Source of the DNA: Candidatus Bathyarchaeota archaeon
Lineage (GTDB): Archaea; Thermoproteota; Bathyarchaeia; Bathyarchaeales; Bathycorpusculaceae
Direction of reading: 5' to 3'
Assembly: GCA_030589055.1 (NCBI GenBank)
Contig: JAUUWK010000035.1
Span: forward strand, 1-9,669
DNA: 9,669 nucleotides
Numbering within the stretch: position 1 is the first letter of the stretch; every line of letters starts with the position of its first letter. The notes under the pieces are model-generated. The model was not told the origin of the DNA, did no database searches, and was given only the letters and a program-made list of their open reading frames with translations. The position numbers and the translations under genes were made by a program. Below, piece after piece: positions 1 to 5,809 of this stretch.

Positions 1-2183
1 CTGTCTAGGATTTTTGCTTCTTCCAAGGCGATCCTTCCCAGACAGTATTCACGTCTCACGCCTGAAGCTTTGATCAGCCCCTTAGCTAGGTCTTTTTCAT
101 CTTCATTTTCAATTCTGTCTAACTCACCTCGAAGAGTTCTCCCAGCTTCACGGAAGACTTCAGCTGCTTTTTGGAAGGCTTGCATAGCTTTTTCGCTTTG
201 TTCGGCCCGGCTTAGGTCTTCGCCGTGCTCTAGTTCGGCCCAAGCAAGATAGTTTGGAGCCAGATGTTTCCAGGACTTGGAAGACTTGTGTAAGGTGGCT
301 GCCTTTTCGTAATGTTTTGTGGCTTGGCTATACTCCTGTCTTGCGTGATAATGTCTTGCTTTTTCTATTTCGCTCCATGCTTCCATGTACACTGCATAGT
401 CTGTGTAGAAATCCTTGAGATGAGGTATCTTCTGTGCAGAAGCTCTGTATCTCTTAGAAGCAGATTCGAAGTTTTCTGCGGCTTCTAAGTATTCACCAAG
501 TCTATCTTTGACCTTTGCAATTTCCCAATAGGTCTCTGCAAGTCTACTGGGCATGTCTGCTTTATCATAAGCCTCTACAGCTCCTTGGTAAACCTCAATC
601 ATCTCCTGCAAGTTTTTTGGTTCCCCTGTCAGTTGATGTAGCTGGCTTAAGATTGCCCCAAACCAATCATAATATCTTCCAAGAACAGCGAACAACTCTA
701 TCTGTGGGTAGTACTCTGTCCATTCTGTGCAGAATTTTACGCATCTTTCCATGTTCAGAACAGCTTTTTCTAGAAGCCGCCCTTTCTTATTATCATCGGT
801 TTCGACCTTTGCCAATTCAGCCATTATCGAAGCTTGATAATTGTGGCCGACACCACGGTACCAGTACCAAAAGGGAAATGCCTTCTCAGTGATCTCGACG
901 GTTTTTCTTGCATGCTTTAATGCCTCTTTAAGGAGGTTTTCTCTCTCACGAGTTTTCCTCTCTATGGAAGAAAGGAAATAGAGAGCTTTACTTAATGATT
1001 TGTTTCTAAACGCTATAGACTCTGGTTGCCCAGACTGGTTAGCGCTTTCCACTGCTTTTCGTCCGGCTTTTACGGCTCTCTCAAGCAAGACACGTTTTTC
1101 CTTACGGTTCGTTTCAACTTCACGAGCCATTAAGGCTAAGATTTCAATATATGACCAGTGGGTTTCGCCCACAAAAGCATAAGATGAGATTTTATCGAGG
1201 TGGAATGCGGCTTGATTAGCATACTCGAGGGCTTTTTTATACATTTCTCTCTTTTTGTCTGGATCCTCTTCCGTCCACGGCATCCAATAAGTGATGGAGG
1301 CCAGCCAACTAAATGCTTGTTGAATCAGCAGATTATCCTTCATCTTCAAGCCTTGTTGTAAGACTTTTTTAACTCTTTTAAGTGAAAGCTTCAGATCTCC
1401 CATTATCCAGAACAGGTTACGGACTGCCTCCAAGTTCGACATAGCAATGAGATACGCATCTCCTACCTCCTCTGAAAGCTCTAACGCCCTTTCGAAATAT
1501 GTGAGGCTTTTCTCACCAAGCTTCTTCCTTTTCTCCAACTCCCCGTAATGAGCTGTCCAGTAATACAGAAGGCCTGTTAGGTAGTAGGCTCGGGTAAGTT
1601 CATAATCGTTCCCCAGTTCACGGAAATTGGCGATTGCCTTATCGCCATAGTTCAACCCTTCCGTTAAGATTTCTCTTCGATTCAGCCAATTCTGCTCAAT
1701 CTCAAATCTATCAAGGAGACATCCCAAGAGCTCGTTGCATGCTTTTCCATGTCCAAACCAATCTTTAGCCTCCTCATAATCCGTGGTAACTTTCTTCCAC
1801 AACTCAATACACCCATCAAGCAATGCTTTTTCTTCCACGCAGTTTGGAGCAATCCAATAATTCACCCGCATTGCTAAGGCTTTGCAGTGATTACCTCTAA
1901 CCTGCTTCTCCCCTTTCTCATACTGCTCAGCCGCGTTCTTGTAGGCTTCAACAGCCAATTGCATGCGCCTTCTAAATTCTTCTCTTGTCTCAGCTTGAAA
2001 CGCAACTCGATAAGAGCAGTAGCCAATCCTCTCTCCAATCTCACCAGCCTCCAAGAAATCTTTCTGCTTCAACATACTATCTAAAGCCTTCTCGTAAAAT
2101 TCAACCGCTTCAAGCCAGTTATACTTCTTCTCTTTTTCCTTCGCTTGGCCAAGGATATGCTTTAGATGTTGCCTCTTAGACAT
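1..2183 (-). CDS. Large tetratricopeptide-repeat (TPR) protein, C-terminus beyond window
   Basis: The frame starts at an ATG (MSKRQHLKHILGQAKEK) and stays open with no stop to the left edge, giving at least 727 residues; I checked every triplet of this frame. The protein is almost wholly helical and rich in A, E, K, Y and W, with recurring TPR-like helices: WLEAVEFYEKAL near residues 23-34, AVEAYKNAAEQYEKGEK near 77-93, LTYFERALELSEEVGDA near 227-243, YLEAAENFESASKRY near 570-590 and QATKHYEKAATLHK near 620-640. TPR arrays generally act as protein-binding scaffolds. No signal peptide or membrane segment is seen, so it is probably cytoplasmic. A catalytic or sensor domain could lie in the missing C-terminus. 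The sequence before the ATG (GTGGAATT) is a weak ribosome-binding site, so initiation may be leaderless. TPR assignment is firm; cellular role unknown. Confidence 0.88.
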   Translation of the reverse strand, partial: MSKRQHLKHILGQAKEKEKKYNWLEAVEFYEKALDSMLKQKDFLEAGEIGERIGYCSYRVAFQAETREEFRRRMQLAVEAYKNAAEQYEKGEKQVRGNHCKALAMRVNYWIAPNCVEEKALLDGCIELWKKVTTDYEEAKDWFGHGKACNELLGCLLDRFEIEQNWLNRREILTEGLNYGDKAIANFRELGNDYELTRAYYLTGLLYYWTAHYGELEKRKKLGEKSLTYFERALELSEEVGDAYLIAMSNLEAVRNLFWIMGDLKLSLKRVKKVLQQGLKMKDNLLIQQAFSWLASITYWMPWTEEDPDKKREMYKKALEYANQAAFHLDKISSYAFVGETHWSYIEILALMAREVETNRKEKRVLLERAVKAGRKAVESANQSGQPESIAFRNKSLSKALYFLSSIERKTRERENLLKEALKHARKTVEITEKAFPFWYWYRGVGHNYQASIMAELAKVETDDNKKGRLLEKAVLNMERCVKFCTEWTEYYPQIELFAVLGRYYDWFGAILSQLHQLTGEPKNLQEMIEVYQGAVEAYDKADMPSRLAETYWEIAKVKDRLGEYLEAAENFESASKRYRASAQKIPHLKDFYTDYAVYMEAWSEIEKARHYHARQEYSQATKHYEKAATLHKSSKSWKHLAPNYLAWAELEHGEDLSRAEQSEKAMQAFQKAAEVFREAGRTLRGELDRIENEDEKDLAKGLIKASGVRREYCLGRIALEEAKILD

Positions 2184-2523
2184 AATTCCACAAGCCATTT
2201 AGAAGATGTATTGGGACTTTGAAAAAGCTTTTGCAGAGTTTATGAACCGGATTTCTTACTTACCATCTTTTGCTGTACAACACAGTTGTAGTAATCCGCA
2301 TATTACTCCAGACGAGATTTCTGATTGTATCGACGGTTCGTAACATGTGTCTCCACTTAATATGGAAAAAAGGGGGTTTATGGGAGATATCTCCACATGT
2401 ATGGGGTTCAAATCCCACCCGGGCGCTATTATGGATTCCATGCTGCGTATGTTGTAGCTTATTAAGTTTGAATACTAACACGTACTCAAAGTAGACAATG
2501 ACCAACCGATTCGGTAGAAAAGC
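2184..2523. other. Gene-poor intergenic stretch upstream of the TPR gene
   Basis: No convincing coding region is seen on either strand. Short open frames here (about 60-80 codons on both strands) overlap each other and lack ribosome-binding sites or recognisable protein character. The stretch holds the TPR gene's presumed promoter region and one copy of the dispersed T-arm-bearing repeat. A partial echo of the repeat's core, TCTCCACTTA, occurs just before that copy, near 2350-2359. Confidence 0.5.
2364..2424. repeat. Dispersed tRNA-like element, copy A
   Basis: Plus-strand order: A-run (2366-2371), G-run, then a core at 2377-2396 that matches 17 of 20 bases of the best copy and contains the palindrome GGAGATATCTCC (2383-2394). 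A T-arm-like GGGGTTCAAATCCC follows at 2403-2416. GGGT (2374-2377) can pair with ACCC (2417-2420) as a short outer stem. On the minus strand the block ends in a T6 run. It lies about 320 bases past the end of the surface-protein gene. Confidence 0.65.
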
Positions 2524-2634
2524 ATGTCAGTAAAAGAAAAGGAAATGGCTGAGCTTCTAGCAAAAACTCATCGCAAAGCGCGCGCGCTACTTCGGGAGAT
2601 AACCCGAAAAAAATTCGGAAACAGATATCCATAG
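2524..2634 (+). CDS. Possible 36-residue basic small protein
   Basis: This ATG-initiated frame encodes 36 residues, beginning MSVKEKEMAELLAKTHRKAR and ending FGNRYP. The composition (many K, R, E, A and L; predicted single amphipathic helix) is protein-like, and frame and strand do not mirror a neighbouring gene. No good ribosome-binding site precedes it (GGTAGAAAAGC), and it is short enough to occur by chance. It would be the only plus-strand gene in this part of the window. It could be a remnant of a longer gene. Unrecognised; low confidence. Confidence 0.28.
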   Translation: MSVKEKEMAELLAKTHRKARALLREITRKKFGNRYP

Positions 2635-2659
2635 CTTCCTCTCATGAAAATGAACACAG

Positions 2660-2673
2660 AAAAAAAGGAGGAG
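2660..2673 (-). terminator. Possible T-tract terminator of the surface-protein gene
   Basis: Read on the minus strand, about 75 bases after the surface-protein stop codon, the sequence is CCTCCTCCTTTTTTTCTG. A T7 run is consistent with archaeal U-tract termination. No clear hairpin precedes it. Confidence 0.33.
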
Positions 2674-2743
2674 GTTAGAGGTTGACTTGTATCAGCTTTC
2701 TTGCACGGGCGCATCCCATCCAGCAAGATCCCTGTTGGAGTGA

Positions 2744-3187
2744 TCAGCCCGTTCCAGATAAGATTATGTCGAAGCTGAAAGAGCTGATACCTGTAATGTC
2801 TTCCGAAACAGAAAGCGTAATCACAAACCCTGTAACATCGTCCGGATCGATTTGTTGTCCTTCGCGGTTCCATGTCAAGGCCATGTAGTCTATAGCGTTC
2901 GTGGGGCTCCAGTTTTCCGATGTCATATTCAGAGTTAGAGCTGAGTTTCCTTCATTTTTCAAGTATAAAGTGAAATTCTTTGAGGATCCGGGTTCCAACT
3001 GGCCGAAATCTAGTGAGGATGTTGCATTTGTACATGGTAGATCCCAATAAACCCCAAGTCCTACGCCTTTGATGGAACCTGTACCGGGAACAGTCTTTTG
3101 AGTTGTTAGCAGAGCGATGGCGGTACTGCCTAAAAGAACAGAGGCAACGACCAAGACTAAGATCACTGAAGCTTGAGACTTGCGCAT
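2744..3187 (-). CDS. Secreted or membrane-anchored beta-rich surface protein with N-glycosylation sequons
   Basis: The 147-residue protein has a basic start (MRKSQ) followed by a hydrophobic segment at residues 8-27 (ILVLVVASVLLGSTAIALL), a signal peptide or N-terminal anchor. The rest is extracytoplasmic and beta-rich, of the kind seen in small archaeal and bacterial Ig-like or SipW/TasA-like surface proteins: SLDFGQLEPGSSKNFTLYLK followed by a stretch of alternating hydrophobic residues. Four N-glycosylation sequons are visible (N54-A-T, N71-F-T, N87-M-T, N92-W-S), dense for this size and fitting an archaeal cell-surface protein. The ATG is well supported by GGAGG six bases upstream. The gene stands alone, with non-coding spacers on both sides. 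The family is not identified precisely; export is likely, function unknown. Confidence 0.82.
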   Translation of the reverse strand: MRKSQASVILVLVVASVLLGSTAIALLTTQKTVPGTGSIKGVGLGVYWDLPCTNATSSLDFGQLEPGSSKNFTLYLKNEGNSALTLNMTSENWSPTNAIDYMALTWNREGQQIDPDDVTGFVITLSVSEDITGISSFSFDIILSGTG

Positions 3188-3193
3188 ATCATC

Positions 3194-3198
3194 CCTCC
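3194..3198 (-). promoter_or_regulatory. Shine-Dalgarno of the surface-protein gene
   Basis: GGAGG on the minus strand lies six bases before the ATG at 3187 and fixes that start. Just upstream is a very AT-rich stretch (AATATTAATATATAATAT) that may include the TATA box, though it sits close to the start codon. Confidence 0.7.
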
Positions 3199-3390
3199 AT
3201 ATTATATATTAATATTCACGATATAGGTTCTCTTGTCACCTAATAAGTATTGTCGTATATTTGTTGGGCACAGATACAGTTAGTGGCAGACCTGTGGATC
3301 GCTGGGAGGCTGACATTCGTCCATGTCTCTTCATTCAGAAGTGCCTTTTCTTGCGCTTACGCCCAACTGTTTTATTCAAATCCCTAACAT

Positions 3391-3453
3391 AAAAAGTAGG
3401 AAGCTATAGTTTGCGCGACATCTCCACTTTGGGGAGAGTTCAAATCCTTCTTA
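3391..3453. repeat. Dispersed tRNA-like element, copy B
   Basis: Plus-strand order: A5 (3391-3395), outer-stem strand TAGGAAG (3397-3403), core TTTGCGCGACATCTCCAC (3410-3427, the shared core with a two-base deletion), T-arm-like AGAGTTCAAATCC (3435-3447), and outer-stem strand CTTCTTA (3447-3453). TAGGAAG/CTTCTTA gives seven pairs, one of them G-U. An inner TCTCC-7 nt-GGAGA stem (3421-3437) also forms. The right end overlaps the stop codon of the ICMT-like gene. On the minus strand the block ends in T5. Confidence 0.62.
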
Positions 3454-3981
3454 TCCCTTTCTTTTTCTGCGTTTTTGCAGGCGGATGATTCCAATCAAGA
3501 AGTTGATGCTTGGCACATTTTGTCTATACCGTTTGTAGTGATCGCCGAACTTCTCGATAAGCCCTTTCTCTTCCTCTGGCAAAACGTATACGAAAAACCA
3601 TACCAGCAACGGAAGCCCAAGTCCGAGGGTTAACCAATGTTGCGAGATAAGAACGGAACCAACGACTAACAACAGACTGCCTAGATACTCCGGATGGCGT
3701 ACAACTGCGTAAACTCCACGGTCAACGAGTGTGGTAGTTAATAAAAGGCTTTCGCCTTCTGCAGCGCTCCCCTTCTTTTTTAGCTTAAACAGACCCAAAA
3801 CAAAGAAGATAAGACCTGCTAACCCGACCACCCATCCAACCCAGAGGAGAATTTCCATCCCCACATAGTTCAGATAGAAATGGTTATAACAAAAAATCAC
3901 TAGGCCCAGCAGAATCTGAACTCGCAAAAGTAGCCGACACCCCCTAAAAAAGAGCGATGGCTCCCATTGTCTCGTAATCAC
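3451..3981 (-). CDS. Isoprenylcysteine carboxyl methyltransferase (ICMT)-like membrane protein
   Basis: This 176-residue integral membrane protein belongs to the ICMT/PEMT-like methyltransferase superfamily. The hallmark C-terminal region is clear: LVDRGVYAVVRHPEYLG (residues 85-101, with R95-H-P97 and Y99), then PEEEKGLIEKFGDHYKRYRQ (135-154) and NVPSI. These residues form the SAM-binding fold in known family members. Hydrophobic segments lie near 21-38, 43-65, 101-113 and 116-133. The start is a GTG at 3981 preceded by GAGGG (3987-3991). Relatives methylate prenylcysteine carboxylates or other small membrane substrates; the archaeal substrate is unknown. It lies 157 bases downstream of the CPBP protease on the same strand. 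The C-terminus is strongly basic (RLQKRRKRKG). Family assignment is strong, substrate unassigned. Confidence 0.85.
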   Translation of the reverse strand: MITRQWEPSLFFRGCRLLLRVQILLGLVIFCYNHFYLNYVGMEILLWVGWVVGLAGLIFFVLGLFKLKKKGSAAEGESLLLTTTLVDRGVYAVVRHPEYLGSLLLVVGSVLISQHWLTLGLGLPLLVWFFVYVLPEEEKGLIEKFGDHYKRYRQNVPSINFLIGIIRLQKRRKRKG

Positions 3982-3986
3982 TTCTT

Positions 3987-3991
3987 CCCTC
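3987..3991 (-). promoter_or_regulatory. Shine-Dalgarno-like GAGGG before the GTG start of the ICMT-like gene
   Basis: The minus-strand sequence GAGAGGGAAGAA immediately precedes the GTG at 3981. GAGGG is five bases from the start and supports GTG as the initiator. Confidence 0.5.
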
Positions 3992-4048
3992 TCAGAAAAT
4001 GACCACTATCAATCTATTAAATGAAAGGATGACTGCAACATCTTCTTA

Positions 4049-4112
4049 GAAAAATGGGGTTTTGCGGGAGACCTCACCACGTATAGTGGGGTTCAAATCC
4101 CCGCGACCCCAC
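4049..4112. repeat. Dispersed tRNA-like element, copy C (best tRNA-like fold)
   Basis: Plus-strand order: GAAAAA, outer strand TGGGGT (4055-4060), core TTTGCGGGAGACCTCACCAC (4061-4080), and a canonical T-arm: stem TGGGG/CCCCG (4087-4091/4099-4103) around the 7-base loop TTCAAAT. The outer strand ACCCCA (4106-4111) follows. The outer stem is six perfect pairs over 57 bases. CCAC/GTGG (4077-4080/4086-4089) is an alternative inner hairpin. Only about 26 bases separate the 5' outer strand from the T-arm, too few for both D and anticodon arms, so it is not an ordinary tRNA. On the minus strand, T5 directly follows the outer stem, 27 bases after the CPBP stop codon. Confidence 0.7.
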
Positions 4113-4138
4113 GAGTAACGTGTGACCATACCTACGTG

Positions 4139-4996
4139 TCATTGTGCGCGCATTAGTTTGTGGGAACCCAATATATTCAACATTACGATTGCCACAATCC
4201 ATACTAAGATTACATAAACTAGTCGTGCTATGGGGAGAGCACCAATTTGTAGCTGCTGAGGAAAGAGGGCAAGCGAAAAGTTTGTGAAAGTGTGAAAAAT
4301 GATCATAATTAGGAGACTCCCCTTTGTGTTGTTATAGACCCACGTAAACAGGATGCTCGTTGCAATTATAGCCATGAAGAAAAAGACCAGCTCAATCATG
4401 CCGTATTTTTGAAGATTCTGGAATTGGCTTGTCCCGGACACAAGATAGGACGGCAAATGCCATCCGCCCCAGATGATTCCGAGAATTAGGCTTGAAAAGA
4501 GTGCATTCCACCTAGCCTGAAGGCGATCTAACGCGTAGCCTCGCCACCCAAATTCTTCTGCCATGGGGGCGCTCAATAACGAAACCAAGAAAACCAAAGG
4601 AATGAACAATGGCTGAAAAAATAAAGAGGTCTCAGGCATACTTCCACCAAAGGGAATTGTTAGAATTAGAGCGAGGCCACTGATCGCAGGCCACAAAAAG
4701 ATCGTAGGCAAATACCATATCTTTTTTTCAATTAGAGCCCTGCGACCAAATGCCCTACTAATCAGCTGTTTTACCCCCCTTTTTCCTGCATATGCAAACG
4801 TTAGAAGAAATGCGACAATTGTCGGACTATAAGTCGCCACATAGGCAATAAGTATTGTAGGCGATTCAGGAAACGGAGGCAGCAAGTTCACTCTTGAAGC
4901 AGCCGAGGCTAATAGAAAAACAGCCCAAGTAAATGCAAAAGTAAGCATGAAGAAAAGCCAAACCGAGCCTCTTTTCTGCGTCGTGAAACGTACCAC
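4139..4996 (-). CDS. CPBP family intramembrane metalloprotease (Rce1/Abi-like)
   Basis: This 285-residue polytopic protein has about eight hydrophobic segments and the three CPBP signatures. Motif 1 is AEEFGWRG (E147, E148, R152). Motif 2 is IIWGGWH (H180). Motif 3 is FHTFTN (H235, N239). In the family these Glu and His residues bind a metal and activate water within the membrane; relatives include eukaryotic Rce1, which cleaves CaaX proteins, and bacterial immunity or Abi proteins. All catalytic positions are intact, so it should be active; the substrate is unknown. The start is a GTG with no clear Shine-Dalgarno, but a TATA-like box about 30 bases upstream suggests a leaderless transcript. 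The next gene downstream is ICMT-like, mirroring the second and third steps of eukaryotic CaaX maturation. Family firm, partner and role inferred. Confidence 0.92.
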   Translation of the reverse strand: MVRFTTQKRGSVWLFFMLTFAFTWAVFLLASAASRVNLLPPFPESPTILIAYVATYSPTIVAFLLTFAYAGKRGVKQLISRAFGRRALIEKKIWYLPTIFLWPAISGLALILTIPFGGSMPETSLFFQPLFIPLVFLVSLLSAPMAEEFGWRGYALDRLQARWNALFSSLILGIIWGGWHLPSYLVSGTSQFQNLQKYGMIELVFFFMAIIATSILFTWVYNNTKGSLLIMIIFHTFTNFSLALFPQQLQIGALPIARLVYVILVWIVAIVMLNILGSHKLMRAQ

Positions 4997-5022
4997 CTTT
5001 GCAATGACATACTCAGTTTTCA

Positions 5023-5030
5023 GTTTATAA
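5023..5030 (-). promoter_or_regulatory. TATA-like box of the CPBP protease gene
   Basis: The minus strand reads TTATAAAC, centred about 30 bases upstream of the GTG at 4996. This spacing would place the transcription start at or very near the start codon, consistent with leaderless expression and the lack of a Shine-Dalgarno. Confidence 0.45.
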
Positions 5031-5075
5031 CAATTCTTTATGGAATTGCTACGTCACTAAGCGGACAGACATAAT

Positions 5076-5087
5076 ATGGCCGGCCAT
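5076..5087. promoter_or_regulatory. Perfect 12-base palindrome upstream of the CPBP gene
   Basis: ATGGCCGGCCAT is a perfect inverted repeat 80 bases upstream of the CPBP start and about 45 bases beyond the proposed TATA box. It could be a regulator-binding site, but there is no second copy in the window to support this. Confidence 0.25.
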
Positions 5088-5113
5088 TATACTTGGCCCG
5101 AGACATATTTCAG

Positions 5114-5180
5114 AAGAAAAAATGGGGGATTTTGCGGGAGACATCTCCACTCTCGGTGGAAACTGCAATTTTCACTCGAT
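5114..5180. repeat. Dispersed tRNA-like element, copy D (T-arm lost or replaced)
   Basis: It has the A-run (5117-5122), G-run (5124-5128) and the cleanest core, TTTGCGGGAGACATCTCCAC (5131-5150), which contains GGAGA-CA-TCTCC. Next is a hairpin TCCAC-TCTCG-GTGGA (5146-5160). The T-arm motif is absent; instead GTGGAAA (5156-5162) can pair with TTTTCAC (5169-5175), an alternative to the first hairpin. On the minus strand it ends in T6. It begins about 100 bases downstream of the 44-residue membrane-protein frame. Confidence 0.55.
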
Positions 5181-5279
5181 TTTCACCGTTTTGGTTAAGT
5201 CTTTTCGAGTTTATTTACGTTTAGCGCGCACGGTTCCGATATACCTTTTTTATTCTAGTTTCTTAAGAGATAGGAGAAG

Positions 5280-5414
5280 TCAGGGGTTGGCGTATTCTCG
5301 CTTTCTTCTCTCTTTTGGCATCGTGACGTAGGCCACTAGTGCGATTATCATTGCTACAGAAGCTGCTAACAAGTTAGAACCTCCCTCCCTTTTTTGGGGA
5401 GTGGGCAAATCCAT
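5280..5414 (-). CDS. Probable 44-residue single-pass membrane protein
   Basis: The frame from ATG at 5414 to TGA at 5280-5282 encodes 44 residues: a hydrophilic start (MDLPTPQKREGGSN), one transmembrane helix (LLAASVAMIIALVAYVTM, residues 15-32) and a basic tail (PKERRKREYANP). The helix followed by a positive cluster fits an N-out, C-in small membrane protein. An alternative in-frame TTG at residue 15 is preceded by GGGAGGGAGG seven bases upstream, an excellent Shine-Dalgarno, so the translated product may be only the 30-residue helix-plus-tail form. The GGGAGGGAGG also encodes REGG in the longer form. It diverges from the plus-strand gene pair starting at 5510. No family recognised. Confidence 0.5.
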   Translation of the reverse strand: MDLPTPQKREGGSNLLAASVAMIIALVAYVTMPKERRKREYANP

Positions 5415-5509
5415 GAATTGCTAAAGATTAAAATGTTTAATTTTGGATTCTGATTCTGTCTTCATAATGCTTTTGTTGCATGCCTTTCTGATTGTATTGG
5501 GTTTAAGAC

Positions 5510-5809
5510 ATGGCTTTGAAGAATATGTCAGGAAATTCTTGGCTTGGACAAGTTGTCCTTGTTGCTTGGCTTGTTTCGTCGGTCAGCACGCGCGCTCCTT
5601 CGTGCAAGAAGACGTTCGGCAAACCCATGGTCATGCTTGACTTCAGCACCGGCAAGGCGAAACTAGTAAGCACATGCCCATACTGCAACAAGGTCTTAGG
5701 TGACACAAACCGAAGTGAAGATGAGAAGGAACTTGAAACGAGGGTCTTAAGCCCAGAGCAAAAAACAGACGCGAAACAGCAACGACGGCAATGGGGTGAA
5801 CAACATTAA
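5510..5809 (+). CDS. Small protein with a CPYC zinc-knuckle-like motif
   Basis: The 99-residue frame has a hydrophobic stretch at residues 11-26 (WLGQVVLVAWLVSSVS), a middle segment SCKKTFGKPMVMLDFSTGK (31-49), a CPYC knuckle (C56-C59) followed by NKVLG, and a charged, probably disordered tail (65-99). It resembles a zinc-ribbon in which the second knuckle is complete but the first has only C32, so metal binding with three cysteines is uncertain. The ATG lacks a Shine-Dalgarno; later ATGs at residues 6 or 40 are possible starts, and the hydrophobic N-terminus may not be translated. Its end overlaps the next gene by 14 bases, which implies translational coupling. Not assigned to a named family. 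Confidence 0.5.
   Translation: MALKNMSGNSWLGQVVLVAWLVSSVSTRAPSCKKTFGKPMVMLDFSTGKAKLVSTCPYCNKVLGDTNRSEDEKELETRVLSPEQKTDAKQQRRQWGEQH

Noticed and set aside
515..2179. Several plus-strand open frames (for example 515-892, 1000-1182, 1887-2084)
   Set aside because: They lie antisense to the continuous TPR frame and have no protein-like character.
2568..2888. Open frames at 2568-2873 (minus) and 2682-2888 (plus, behind GGAGGAGG)
   Set aside because: Both overlap the C-terminal coding part of the surface-protein gene, whose sequence is clearly protein-like; they are shadows, and GGAGGAGG is more likely part of that gene's minus-strand 3' region.
4049..4112. Copy C as an ordinary tRNA gene
   Set aside because: The T-arm and acceptor-like stem are good, but only about 26 bases lie between the 5' outer strand and the T-arm, so D and anticodon arms cannot both form.
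5122..5331. 69-codon plus-strand frame through repeat copy D
   Set aside because: It runs through the repeat core and antisense to the better-supported 44-residue frame, with no ribosome-binding site.
5443..5640. 65-codon plus-strand frame with a Cys-rich stretch
   Set aside because: It overlaps the 5510 gene in another frame, ends abruptly, and its cysteines do not form paired knuckles; a frameshift joining it to the CPYC segment was considered but gave no better zinc-ribbon.
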